Shown here piece after piece: positions 22,331 to 34,200 of a stretch of 64,000 nucleotides of DNA (position 1 is the first letter of the stretch; each line of letters opens with the position of its first letter). The stretch is from contig JAGKQI010000080.1 in the NCBI GenBank assembly GCA_018806915.1, forward strand, positions 310,001 to 374,000, read 5' to 3'. The position numbers and the translations under genes were made by a program. The stretch is from Phytophthora colocasiae. Its lineage: Eukaryota > Oomycota > Peronosporomycetes > Peronosporales > Peronosporaceae. The notes under the pieces are model-generated. The model did no database searches, was not told where the DNA came from, and was given only the letters and a program-made list of their open reading frames with translations.

Positions 22331-24430
22331 TGACCCGCTACAAAACTTTTTCATTCGAGAATCTGCCACCTCGAGGAAAAATGGTGGTGCTGTCACTTCA
22401 GTGCGCGATCGTGGGTGAGGTGGGAAGCTCGTTCGATGTGGAAATAGATGATGGTGCGAAAGTGAGTAAGTTGAAGCATGCGATCAAGAAGAAGAAAAAT
22501 GCCTTGAAGAACATCGACGCCGGTAAGCTGCAGCTCTTCCTGGCGAAGCAGCCTGTTGAAGAGGAGGACGGCACTGAGGTCGTCCCTGTTTACCACTTTT
22601 CTGCCGAGGAGACGAAGGAAGAAAGTCTCAAGTGGCTCCCTGAAGAACATCGGGCTGCTTTGAAGCTGGTGAAAGGAGAATCTGACGATTACATCAGTGC
22701 ACTGACGACCGGAGAACGGGTTCTCGACGGAAAGACGTTAGCAACGTGGTTCTACACGAGGAACAACATGGAGATTCCATCCAGTGACCAAATTCACGTG
22801 CTGGTGGTGGTTCCTGATGATGACAGCGATTTGGAAGTGATCCATCGAAGAAAACTGACGTCTTTGGGGAAAATGTTGAAAGATAGTGAGGTCTACGGCG
22901 AGTTACCAACGGAAGGAGAACATACGGAAGGAGATTCTGTGTGTGCTGGAGAATTTTAAGAAAACCTATCACGACGAGTTTGACACTGGCACAGCGATTA
23001 ATAAGCAGTTCGTTCTTATGGGAAGTCCAGGAACAGGCAAGAGTTGTATCTTGGCTTTGATTTGTTTCTACATCGCAGTGAAGTACAATCGACCGGTGGT
23101 CTGGTTCCGTCAAGTTGATGGTGGCTACAATCCGATAACTACGCTACTGTTCTATAAAGGCAGATATTACGGATGGGAAGACAGTACGGGGAAGAACTAC
23201 GAGAAGCTTTTTGATTGTCTGAAAGCCGCTGACAATGTGAAAACGTGCTGGTTCTGTCTTGACGGGATGCCTCAGCACAAGATAGCTGATAAAAATTGGC
23301 TTAACAAGTACAGGATACTTGCAACTTCTGGGCAGTTTTCACTGAAAAGCGATGCAGCGGAGTTCTTGGAATTGTGTCTTGTACCGTATTGGAGGCAGGA
23401 GGATCTAGAAGCTATCGGCAAGCACAAGGGGTGGTCAGAGAGTACCGTGGATGCTCGCTTCTTTAAGTCTGGAGGAAACTTGAGAGATTTTCTTGATGCT
23501 GCTTTTAGGGTCGCGAGATTGGATGCTATTGAAGGTCCTAGTCATGCGGATCGTTTGCTTACCGGTATTGGAGCTAGCAGTGATAAACAGATTAACCGTA
23601 TCCGCATGCGTGGAGTGAGAGACCGCAATAATGCAGATCACTACTTGGATTTAGGAAAGTGGACCAGTTGTGTGACGTCGAGAGCTGTATTAAACCTCAT
23701 GATACATCAGTTGAGTCCCAACTTTTTTGAAAAGCTAGCGGATGTTGCTAGAGGGATGAACGACGCACGTCTCGAAGGTGTTGCTTTCGAGGGATATTTT
23801 CACACATTGGTGCGTCACCGTCGACCATTTCACGTGAATTGTTACGAGTACGACGACGTCAAACGTTTGAAGCACGATATCTCGATGAATAGCATGAATA
23901 AGAAGTATCTGATTGACAGTTGCCCCGATGAGATCAAAGTAGAGAGCTCAGGTACAGATATGGAGGAATGCGTAGCTGTGATGAAGAAATGGGCTACGAA
24001 CCCTTCCGAGATGGATTACTGGATCCCTGCTACCAGTTTGTGTCAGACAATTGATGCAGTTGCGAAATGGACGTTTCCCGATCAAGTAGAGCGGTTTTGC
24101 TTCCTCCAGTTGACGATGGCCACTAAGCATACGTGCAGTGATGATATTCTCTGGAAGCTTGTGCAGCCTTTCGTGGAGAAGAAATTGAACGTGTGTTACA
24201 TCGTATTGCTTGATGACGAACACAAAATACGCAATTTCAGATTGGATCCTGTGCGGATCATGAAACAAGAAGTCGTGGATAAGGTTGATCTGTATGTCGC
24301 GAATTTTCAGGAAGAGAAGCGGCGAGTGTGATACGGAAAGCAGCTCGGAGTTGGTAGGCGAAACTAGGCAGCTTTACGCACTAGCTCATCTCTAATGCTA
24401 AGATAATGCGTTGGGACGATCAATATCAAG
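22306..24430 (+). repeat. Segmental duplication, arm 1 (CRN-NTPase locus)
   Basis: This segment is repeated in inverted orientation at 29539-37745, which contains a later 6-kb insertion. Similarity covers about 80 bases before the CRN start, the whole gene and about 100 bases after the stop, ending near 24430 with a copy of the last codons and stop region of the gene at 27961-29567 (shared TTGATCGTCCCAACGC). Confidence 0.8.
22381..24331 (+). pseudogene. CRN effector with P-loop NTPase, copy 1, broken by 98-bp deletion
   Basis: The ATG at 22381 opens an LFLAK-type CRN N-terminus (LQLFLAK at residues 50-56, then 'IHVLVVVP'). Near 22920 the frame breaks: relative to copy 2, 98 bases (copy 2 positions 37026-37123) are absent, which shifts frame. 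A second frame then runs to the stop at 24331 and carries the Walker A motif GSPGTGKS (about 23020-23044) and a long C-terminal region with 'GYFHTLVRHRRPF'. P-loop CRNs of this type resemble retrotransposon-hotspot (RHS) proteins. The product is normally an effector acting in host cells; this copy should make only the N-terminal part. Splicing cannot restore it, since the missing bases are absent from the DNA. Confidence 0.8.
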
Positions 24431-24642
24431 TTTGGATGAAACTGTTGATGCGGTATACTGTATAGGTGTGCTTTTTCGTGATAATGTACTTAAGTTTCGC
24501 GTTTCCATTCAAATCCCTTCCCTTCCAACTTTGAAGCATCTTAGAACCAAACTACCGAAACAGCATAAATGTGATCGATCAATCAAACCATGTCGTCGTA
24601 CTAGTATTATATTAGCGAGTCTTGTAACTAGACATTCAAATT

Positions 24643-25732
24643 CTACGCTTTGATGCTGTATTGGATGAAAACTCTACGCATTAGGTTGCCTACGGTTTCG
24701 CCAAGGAACGGGTAGTCCGTGTATCCAGTCTCGTACGGCACACTTTGCGGCAGGTACATCGCCTGCCAGTTGACTGGGTTTAGTTCGACGTTATAACGGA
24801 TGCGCTCCACGAGCTCGGGGTTCGAGATGAAGTCGCACGCGAACGCCACGAGGTCGGTTGTTCCATCCTCGACAACCTTGTGAGCTTCAGTACGGTCATA
24901 CCCGGCCGCACTAAAAATTATGACACCATCGTACATTTTGCGGTAAATCGTGGTGACTCCACCCTCTGGTGCATCAAACGCCGGTAATTGTATCCCACGC
25001 GGCTCGATGATGTGGATGTAAGCCAGGTCGTAGTCATTGAGCTTCTTTACTGCATAGTAATAGATCTCACGAGGGTTCGAACCGGTGCATTCGAAAGCCG
25101 TACCGAACGGAGATAGACGAATTCCACCTTGCTTGAGTCTACGGACGATAGAATAGCCTCAAGGGCCTCGAACACGATGCGTGCACGGTTCTCCAGACTG
25201 CCACCGTACTTGCCGTGCGCTGGTTCGTCTTATTCAACATGAACTCCCCAGCAGGTATCCGTTCGCGGAGTGGAGCTCCACACCGTCAAAGCACACCTCC
25301 GGTCGCATGGTTGTGCCTTTGGCGGTCGATATGTGACCCTGCACCCCCTCCATACTCGTCGCACTCGCGGATACAGGTTGAACTCCATTCAAGAGATCCA
25401 AGTGGTGGCTAACTCGTCCGGTATGCCACAACTGGTTGGAAATGACACCACCTTTGTCATGTACGGCCGCTGTCACTTTTTTCCAGCCTTCGACTTGAAA
25501 AGACCAGGGGCTCCGTAGTAACCACGAGCGTAGGCACTGATGTTGGTGGCCTTAGAAATCAACAGTCCATCGTCAGTTGCTCACTGCTTGTAAAACTTGA
25601 CCACTGCAGGGCCAGGTACCCATCACTACCCATGCGTTCACGAGTCATTGGAGCCATCACTACGTGATGCTTCGGTTGAATTGGACCCTTGTTACTGCCG
25701 AACTTCCCTGAAGAAAAAATATTGGAGGCCAT
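24643..25732 (-). pseudogene. Old Yellow Enzyme (NADH:flavin oxidoreductase) relic
   Basis: Reading down the minus strand in changing frames gives an OYE-family protein: 'VVMAPMTRERMGSDGYLA' near the N-terminus (about 25640-25690), fragments of the TIM barrel in the middle, and a clean C-terminal piece from 24936 to 24643 with 'FACDFISNPELVERIR' and 'YTDYPFL'. OYEs use FMN to reduce activated alkenes with NAD(P)H. Several stops and frame changes (for example near 25590, 25460, 25240 and 25080) rule out a product. The 310 bases to the left hold the end of the CRN duplication and nothing else I recognise. Confidence 0.75.
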
Positions 25733-25971
25733 AAGCTGCTGGTTGTCTACTTCGTGATGTTTTCAAGAAAACCATCGCTATTGAGCCTCGACTTCACGTA
25801 CTACCACAGTAGTAAAATAAAGTAGTAAATGGTGTGGTCTTCAAGCAAATATAATTCAATATAGTGTGTTTACACATAATAATACTCAAAACTACTATAA
25901 GGATTCTGATTCTCTCTGATTCTCCCATAGTCAGTTCAAAAGTGCGTCAGTTCGCAAAGTATCAAGTAGTA

Positions 25972-27891
25972 ATGACGGACACGACACCTTCCGTGGCGCG
26001 TATGCGCTCTATTCTGCATCAGATTTCTGCCGGAGGACGTCCATCTGATTCCTCTCCTTCTCCTTCTTCTCCCCCATTGGTGTTGAGCCCTACAACGCGC
26101 TGGAACGGCTGGGGTTTCCAGGACACGAAACTGTTCGTGAACTCGAACAAAGTCATTGAAATCTCAGGTGCTCGCTATGCCGAAGTGTTCGCCAATGCGC
26201 CAGACCGCACACTGCCTTCGCTCTTGCCCTGGGCAGAGAAACGACTCGGATTGGATGCAGATCGAGGAAGTCCGCCAAGTGTAACGTGTGCAGAGGAGCT
26301 GAGGCTTCAAAACACACTAAATGAAGCTGGAGAGACGTACAAACAGTTGTTACAGTTCCTACACTTGGCGAGCGAGGAGGTCGGGATGAAGACGAGCACT
26401 ACAGTTGAAGAGCGGGTGCGTCACGGCCACGGACAGACGTGTGAGGACGTTTTCCGTCTCCGTCATGTTCGAGATGTAGATCGAGTTCCAGACGCGGTGG
26501 TGTGGCCTACGAGTCATGAACAAGTGGAGATTCTAGTGCAAGAAGTGACTCAGAAGTTTGCAGATTATATCTGCATTATTCCCTTTGGGGGAGGCACAAA
26601 TGTCACCAACGCACTGGAGTGTAACCCGAAGGAACGACGAGCTATTGTGTCGTTGGATCTCGGGGAAATGCGCCGTATCGTGAGTGTAGACAGAGAGAAC
26701 ATGACAGCAGTTGTTGAAGCTGGGATTACAGGCTTGGATCTCCACGGACGGCTGCGTCATCGTGGACTTACGCTTGGCCATGAGCCGGATAGTTGGGAGT
26801 TCTCGACACTTGGCGGTTGGATTGCAACACGAGCTTCGGGTATGAAGAAGAACACGTACGGCAACATCGAGGACCTGGTGGTGAACATCACGACGGTGAC
26901 ACCACTCGGAACAATGCAGAAAGCTGCAAATGTACCTCGTTCTGCTATGGGACCCGACATGAATCACGCCATGCTCGGATCGGAAGGGATCTTCGGCGTT
27001 CACACTTTAGTGACATTGCGTCTTCGCGAGTTTCCAGACGTGCAAGTGTACGATTCCCTCATTTTCCCGAGTCTAGAGCATGGTCTGGCTGCTTTGAAGG
27101 AGATCACACGTGCTGGATGTGTCCCGGCATCGCTGCGTCTGATGGACAATACGCAGTTCCAGCTTGGTCAGGCGTTGAAGACTTCTTCCACGACGAACAA
27201 GTTCACTGCTGGTGTCCTCGACTTCGCCAAGAAGACGTACGTGACCAAGATTCGTGGCTTTGACGTCAACGAAATGTGCGCTGCGACCGTTCTCCTTGAA
27301 GGAAACAGCCAGGGAGTGGCAGAGCAGCAGAAGCTCATCCAGACCATTGGCAAGCGCCATGCTGGTATGGTAGGTGGCGAGGAGAATGGCAAGCGCGGAT
27401 ACTTCTTCACATACATCATCGCGTACCTGCGTGATTTCGCAATGGATTATTACTTCATGAGCGAATCTTTCGAGACTGCTGTACCGTGGACGAATGCGCG
27501 CCAACTTATCACCGATATCAAGTTGGCTATCAATTCAGTAGCTGCTACGCGTGGCGTGAAGATTCCTCCCCTCATAGCTTGCCGGATCTCCCAAGTGTAC
27601 GATACTGGCGTCTGTGTGTACGTTTACTACGGCATCAACTACTTCGGTGTCAAAGAGCCCATGACGCTCTTCCACGATACCGAACTTGCTGCAGTGGATG
27701 CTATTGTGCGCAACGGAGGTGCTCTGTCACACCACCACGGCGTTGGTAAGCACCGTCTTGCTTGGTTACCTCAAGCAGTATCTCCTCCAGCCATCGCAGC
27801 TATCCAGGGGATCAAGACTGCGCTGGACCCCACTAACGTGTTCGCAGTGACCAACTTGCAGCCGTCCAAGAACGTCAATGAAGGTAAGTAG
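25972..27891 (+). CDS. Alkyldihydroxyacetonephosphate synthase (AGPS)
   Basis: 639 residues using the ATG at 25972; the frame extends 36 codons upstream, but the preferred start gives the expected family N-terminus. The enzyme replaces the acyl group of acyl-DHAP with a fatty alcohol, the committed step of ether lipid synthesis, in peroxisomes. An FAD-binding type 4 domain includes 'IPFGGGTNVTNALE', and the C-terminal FAD oxidase domain carries 'YDTGVCVYVYYG' and the conserved His cluster 'SHHHGVGKHRLAWL'. Near the N-terminus 'RMRSILHQI' fits a loose PTS2 peroxisomal signal and lines up with the PTS2 of the human enzyme. Human AGPS has 658 residues. The gene looks intact and intronless. Confidence 0.88.
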   Translation: MTDTTPSVARMRSILHQISAGGRPSDSSPSPSSPPLVLSPTTRWNGWGFQDTKLFVNSNKVIEISGARYAEVFANAPDRTLPSLLPWAEKRLGLDADRGSPPSVTCAEELRLQNTLNEAGETYKQLLQFLHLASEEVGMKTSTTVEERVRHGHGQTCEDVFRLRHVRDVDRVPDAVVWPTSHEQVEILVQEVTQKFADYICIIPFGGGTNVTNALECNPKERRAIVSLDLGEMRRIVSVDRENMTAVVEAGITGLDLHGRLRHRGLTLGHEPDSWEFSTLGGWIATRASGMKKNTYGNIEDLVVNITTVTPLGTMQKAANVPRSAMGPDMNHAMLGSEGIFGVHTLVTLRLREFPDVQVYDSLIFPSLEHGLAALKEITRAGCVPASLRLMDNTQFQLGQALKTSSTTNKFTAGVLDFAKKTYVTKIRGFDVNEMCAATVLLEGNSQGVAEQQKLIQTIGKRHAGMVGGEENGKRGYFFTYIIAYLRDFAMDYYFMSESFETAVPWTNARQLITDIKLAINSVAATRGVKIPPLIACRISQVYDTGVCVYVYYGINYFGVKEPMTLFHDTELAAVDAIVRNGGALSHHHGVGKHRLAWLPQAVSPPAIAAIQGIKTALDPTNVFAVTNLQPSKNVNEGK

Positions 27892-27960
27892 GAAGACTTA
27901 AACTCCTTGTGTATTGATGTAGAGCGAGTCTAGAAGAACGATGGATGGTGTATAAAGGGA

Positions 27961-29567
27961 ATGGACAACCTCGCATTTGTTTTAGATACGAAGGTATTGA
28001 AACGACTATCAGGAGTAGGCGGTCGAGTACAAGTCTTGGAGATGCAGAGGAAGCAGTTCACATTGAATGCACCACCTCAGCTGTCAACATTTACTGATGA
28101 ACTGAATGACTACGTAGACGACGAGGAAGAGTATGAAGATGTCGATGGTGAATCCGTGGACCAGTTCCAAGGCAGTGCCGACTCTGAAGACGACAGCTCC
28201 ATGTTAGCTGAACAACTGGGCAACTACTTGGGAGGGCGTTCACCAGTGAAATCTCCCGACGACGATGAAAAGCTACTGGATCTACTCCAACAACGGTTGT
28301 TTACTTCAACAGATCACAACCAAGTGCACTTCAAAGAATCCCCAAGACGCAAGAGTTCAACTACCTCATCGTTTGAGGATTTTCGATTGGATCGGTCATC
28401 AAGACAGAAATCAATGGATCAAGAAGCTCAGCGTGCACTGCTCGACTCTTTATCAAAAGAACCAGCGAAAGCTCCATCACTTTCACCGCAGAGAGTGGCG
28501 CAAATGAACACGAGATTCCGCATGTTCGAAGAGAAGAAAGCACGCAAACTCACAGCCAAAAGACGAGAAACGGAGGAAAACATGGACCATCTTTTCGCGC
28601 CTGAAATGAACAACAAGAGTCGACAACTTGCCAGTCGATTCCCGAAGTTTGCAGAACGACAGAAGATGGTGTTAGCGAAGAAGCGACAACAACGAGCGAA
28701 ACTGGACCAACAACGGGAGAAAGAACTGACGCGGGACAGAGCTATTGACTTACAGGAAAGCGTGCGAACGCCGTGTATTTGCAGTCACGGGAACACCAGT
28801 CGGTCCGAGAACTGCGTCATCGGTACACAGTGCGACACCAGCCCGTCAAAAGTGGCTCAAGTTGGAGTGGAAGGTCCTTCTGATGGAGCTCGTCATACTC
28901 AAGCCTGTTTGCGGTTCATGACCATGTGCAGCAAGATGAACACGTCCTTCGCGATTCAGCGTAAGAAAGACTTAATGAGACGGTCACTGGATGATATTAT
29001 CGCTTTTCAAGAAGGAAAGAAGCAGAGACAGCAGGCTCGAGCTGCAATTGAAAAGGCAAAAGAGGACAAGGAGACGACTTTCACACCACAGATTAACGCC
29101 AAGTCGGAGAAGGTAAAGCGCTATAATATCCATTTGAAAGTACTAATAGTGATCTCTTGTCGTTGCTGTAGATTTACGCTGCATTAATTCGGAGTGGGAA
29201 GCTGGACTCGGAACTTTCAGGACGAATGTTTAAGCCTCGGAAGACGCCTCCAGTACCTCCAAAATTGACCTTCCAGCCGACGATCAGTAAGAAATCCAAG
29301 TGGTTACTCAAGAAAAAGCAGCAAGAGCTTGAGGAGGAAGAATTAGACAAAGATGTCAGTCGTCCAGCCTCACCTATACCTCTCGATGTGTTCTCGAGAC
29401 TTCAACAACTTTCACATCATCGTGATACTGAAGCCCTGCGACGGCAACGTAAGCGAGAGGAAGAAGCTTTGAGAGCAAAACCTCCAGTCGAGTGGAACGT
29501 CATCTCTTACGATGCTAGTTCTCGCTTTATTTTGCAGGGCTTTGATCGTCCCAACGCGTTATCTTAG
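27961..29567 (+). CDS. Conserved coiled-coil protein, two exons
   Basis: Exon 1 is 27961-29112 and exon 2 is 29172-29567, joined by a 59-bp intron with GTAAAG donor, a CTAAT branch-like element and TGTAG acceptor; the join is in phase and gives 515 residues. Without splicing the frame stops at 29187. The protein is acidic at the N-terminus and then highly charged and helical, with several repeats of an [FT]-x-P-x-[IM]-[NS] type: 'FAPEMNNKSRQLASRF', 'TFTPQINAKSEK', 'TFQPTISKKSKW'. Such repeats occur in uncharacterised protist proteins, often cytoskeletal; I do not assign a function. Its last codons are duplicated at about 24405-24430. Confidence 0.7.
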
Positions 29568-30833
29568 CATTAGATAAGAGCTAGTGTGTAAAGCTGCCTA
29601 GTTTCGCCTACCAACTCCAGAGCTGCTTTCCGTATCACACTCACCGCTTCTCTTCCTGAAAATTCGCGACGTACAGATCAACGTTATCCACGACTTCTTT
29701 TTTCATGATCCGCACAGGATCCAATCTGAAATTGCGTATTTTGTGTTCGTCATCAAGCAATACGATGTAACACACGTTCAATTTCTTCTCCACGAAAGGC
29801 TGCACAAGCTTCCAGAGAATATCATCACTGCACGTGTGCTTAGTGGCCATCGTCAACTGGAGGAAACAAAAACGTTCTACTTGATCGGGAAACGTCCACT
29901 TCGCAACTGCATCAATTGTCTGACCCAAACTTGTAGCAGGGATCCAGTAGTCCATCTCGGAAGGGTTCGTAGCCCATTTCTTCATCACAGCTACGCATTC
30001 CTCCATACTGTATTTGTACCTGAATTCTCAACTTTGATCTTCTCCGGACTACAGTCGATTAGATACTTCTTATTCATGCTATTCATCGAGATATCGTGCT
30101 TCAAACGGTTGATGTTTTCGTACTCGTAACAATTCACATGAAATGGTCGACGGTGACGCACCAATGTGTGAAAATATCCCTCGAAAGCAACACCTTCGAG
30201 ACGTGCGTCGTTCATCCCTCTAGCAACATCCGCTAGCTTTTCAAAAAAGTTGGGACTCAACTGATGTATCATGAGGTTTAATACAGCTCTCGACGTCACA
30301 CAACTGGTCCACTTTCCTAAATCCAAGTAGTGATCTGCATTGTTGCGGTCTCGCACTCCACGCATTCGGATACGGTTAATCTGTTTATCACTGCTAGCTC
30401 CAATACCGGTAAGCAAACGATCCGCATGACTAGGACCTTCAATAGCATCCAATCTCGCGACCCTAAAAGCAGCATCAAGAAAATCTCTCAAGTTTCCTCC
30501 AGACTTAAAGAAGCGAGCATCCACGGTACTCTCTGACCACCCCTTGTGCTTCCCGATAGCTTCTAGATCCTCCTGCCTCCAATACGGTACAAGACACAAT
30601 TCCAAGAACTCCGCTGCATCGCTTTTCAGTGAAAACTGCCCAGAAGTTGCAAGTATCCTGTACTTGTTAAGCCAATTTTTGTCAGCTATCTTGTGCTGAG
30701 GCATCCCGTCAAGACAGAACCAGCACGTTTTCACATTGTCAGCGGCTTTCAAACAATCAAAAAGCTTCTCATAGTTCTTCCCCGTACTGTCTTCCCATCC
30801 GTAATATCTGCCTTTATAGAACAGTAGCGTAGT

Positions 30834-31223
30834 TGTCACAACTTTTGCTGAGCTTCTCACTTGAGCTCGGCTAAAGCGTGGTTTGGTAGCACTTAAGAGG
30901 AAGTAGGTCGTTGAGTAGTTATGTCGTGAAGCCTCTCGCTCAATTCTTCGAGGTCGTGGAGAGCCACACGAACTGCTTGGCCAAAGCAGTAACAAGAGGA
31001 ACTCACTTGAGTCCAATGTGGTTGATTCCGGAATGAGAAGCTGCGTCGGTAGCCACCGCTATCGAACATCTCCATCGCTCCTTACTCTCTTCACTATCTA
31101 CTCCATACTAGCTAATCTCTTCTGCAAGTCGTTGCTGCTATCTCTTGCGTAGTCATGGACTCGTAGATGAACTCGTCTTGAATAGTCATGGGTTGTGAAC
31201 TCATCGGGTTTGAATCCTTGACA
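30834..31223 (-). repeat. 3' LTR of chromovirus
   Basis: 390 bp, line-by-line identical to the 5' LTR. On its inner side the element strand reads TTTTGAGGAAGGGCA (31224-31238), a plausible polypurine tract for plus-strand priming. Confidence 0.93.
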
Positions 31224-31248
31224 TGCCCTTCCTCAAAAGGTTGTCTTG

Positions 31249-34200
31249 CTACCCCGTAGCTTGACGGTCGTGAAACTTTTTAACGAGGTCGAGCACGTAC
31301 TGCAGGTGATCTAGTGGTTCCCATGTCAGTCGAGACTGTCCAAGCCATTTGACATGGTATTCAGGCTTTCCTTTGCGACGCCGAAAGCCAACAATGTCTT
31401 CAACTAATTCTCCTTCAGTACCATCGGGAAGCCGCACCTTGAATATTGTCTGCTCCAGGCGATCACTCTGTACGTAGGGTTTCAGCATCGACGTGTGGAA
31501 CACAGGATAGAATTTTACATGGGTTGGTAGCTCCAAGCGATAGTAGTCATGCCCAATTATCTCAGAAACGGCATATGGCCCGATCCATTTGGGCCCGAGT
31601 TTCCTCTTTGTCGTACCGGAATGAAATGTAGCCAAGTTGTTTGTCGACAAAAGCACACGATCTCCGACCTTAAACGCTTGCACAGGTCGATTTTTATCGA
31701 AGAAGTGGCTCATCCGATCTTGTGATGCTTGTAGAGACCGACGCGCCTTCGCTAGAACGTCCTGTTGGTGCTCCAAGAACTCCGTGCTGAGTGATGGTGT
31801 TGTGCCTTGCCATGCTTTGTTTTCTTTGACTGCCTGCCATCGTGCTGGTGTTACAGGTTGGTAGCCCAAGTCGGCTTCAAACGGCGACATGCTAATGGAG
31901 CTCTGATAGCGTGAGTTATATGTGAACTCAGCCAGTCCAAGAAGCTCATCCCAGTCATCACTGTTAGCGTTGCTAAATGCCCGTAAGTAGTTTTCAATTG
32001 TTTGGTTCACTCGCTCTGTAACGCCATTTGCTTGTTGTCGAAATGCAGTTGTGAGTTTCTGCTGTGTCCCCAGCATTTCACACAGGTTCGTCCAAAATGC
32101 AGAGGTGAACTTTGAATCCCGATCTGATAAAATCTCTTCTGGCAGTCCATGTAGTGCAAATACACGATCCCGATATAATTTTGCTGTTTCCACTGCTGAA
32201 GCAATCGTTGTTGTTGGTAGGAAATGCGCCCTTTTCGTCAGTCTGTCAATTACCACCAAAATCGCATCATACCCTTCGTTGGTCTCTGGAAGTGCCACAA
32301 TAAAGTCCATAGCGAGATGCGTCCATCTTGCTGCTGGAATGGCATGTGAACGAAGTAGTCCTGGTGGCTTCGTATTACGACCCTTTATGCGTTGACACAC
32401 TTCGCAGGATCGTACGTACGTCTTGATCGTCCTCTCCATCCTGCGCCAGTAATAGTCCTTCTCTACGTGACGGAGAGTTCTTTCAGCTCCAGGATGTCCA
32501 TAGCACTTAGCGTCGTGATACTCGAAAAGCAATGCGTAAAGAAGTTCAGGGATATTAGGTAGAACCAATCGGGGTTGATCGTCACTCGGAGACTGGTAGA
32601 ACAGCTTACGCTTGACGAGTGAGTATCGCTGTAGGTTTCTGATCACTGGCTTAGCCTGTTTATCTTCAGTAGATTTGTTCAACTCGATCAGCAACGAAGC
32701 CGTAAAAGTATCTTCCTTGTAGCGACTCACAGCTTCTTTGACCAGACTTGTTATATCGCGTTCAATTCGTTGCTGCATGTTCTGTAGATCACTAATTGCT
32801 GCTAGCGTCACGATCCCCTCGCTCATAAAGTCGGGTCGCCGCGACATACCATCTGCCACAGTGTTCTCTGTCCCCGGTATATACTTAAAGGTAATAGGAT
32901 ATTCGCTCAGTTCATCGTACCAGCGAGCTACCCGACGCGAGATCGTCTTCTGAGAGAACAAGGTCTCTAGTGACCGATGATCCGTCTCCACGATGAATGG
33001 TTTATCGAGTAAGTAGATGCGCCACAGTCGCAAGCCGAACAGAATAGCCAGAAGCTCCTTTTCTCGAATCGAGTAATTTTTCTCCGCTGCTTTGTATTTC
33101 CGTCCACCGAAAGCTACAGGTCTTTCCACTTTGTTATCACCCTCGCCCTCCTCTTGAAAGAGGACTCCACCAACTGCAAAATCACTCGCATCGGTGCGCA
33201 AATGAAACGGTTTGTCGAAGTCAGGAATCGCTAGGACCGGAGTCGAGCTGATCTTGTTCTTCAGCGAGATGAAATGGTCGCGCAATTTGTCAGTCCACTC
33301 AATTTTTCCTTTTCCTCGACCCTTTAGAAGTTCAAACAACGGTGCTGCGTCAGTTGAAAAATCCTTGCAGAAGCGCTGTACATATACCGCCGTGCCCATG
33401 AACGACTGCAGTTCGCTCCGGTCACGAGGTAATGGCCACTCCTTCAATATCTTTACCTTTGCAGGATCAATGCGCACTCCATTTCTGCCGACGTAGTCAC
33501 CAAGGCAACGTATTTCAGCCACGCAGAAAACACACTTGCTGAGCTTGATGAAAAAGTTGTGTTCTTCCAGGCGGGTTAACACACGATCCAAAGCCGTCAA
33601 ATGCTCCTCAAGGTCTTCAGACTTTGTACACACATAGATATCATCAAAGTATGACTGGCAAATTTCACTTAAGTCTGCAAGCACACGTCGAACCCCAGCA
33701 TTGAAAGTAGCGGGGGCATTAGAAAGTCCCATAGGCAGCACTAAGTACTCGTAGGCTCCGTCCGGAGCTTGAAATGCTGTATATGGTATATCAGCGTCTC
33801 GAACACGAAATTGATAATAGCCACTAAGGAAATCCATGCATGAAAACCAGTATCCACCGCTCATGTTGTCAATTATTTTGTCTTTTCGAGGCATTGGTAA
33901 TGTTCGTCGCACTGTGTGAGCATTAAGAGCACGAAAGTCATGCACGATGCGCCAGCCAACAGGCTTCTTCACGCAAAAAGTTGGCGCCCCATGCGGCGAC
34001 GTCGACGGACGGATGAGCCCAGCAGCTAACATCTCCTCAACCCAGTCCATGATGACCTTTTCCTGAGCCGGGGATAGTCGCCACTGTCTCCGAAATATTG
34101 CTTCATCAGTATCTACCTTGATCTCATGTTCTCCATGTTCACGAGGTGGTAAAACTGACGGTAGTTTCCTCTGAAAGACGGATTGGTGCTTCAGTAGCAC

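Noticed and set aside
22920..22960. A hidden intron restoring CRN-NTPase copy 1
   Set aside because: Comparison with copy 2 shows 98 coding bases are absent from the DNA, so splicing cannot supply them.
27876..27930. GTAAGT at the end of the AGPS gene as a splice donor leading to a different C-terminus
   Set aside because: The nearest usable acceptor would make a 39-base intron, too short for this genome, and the frame stops naturally at 27891.
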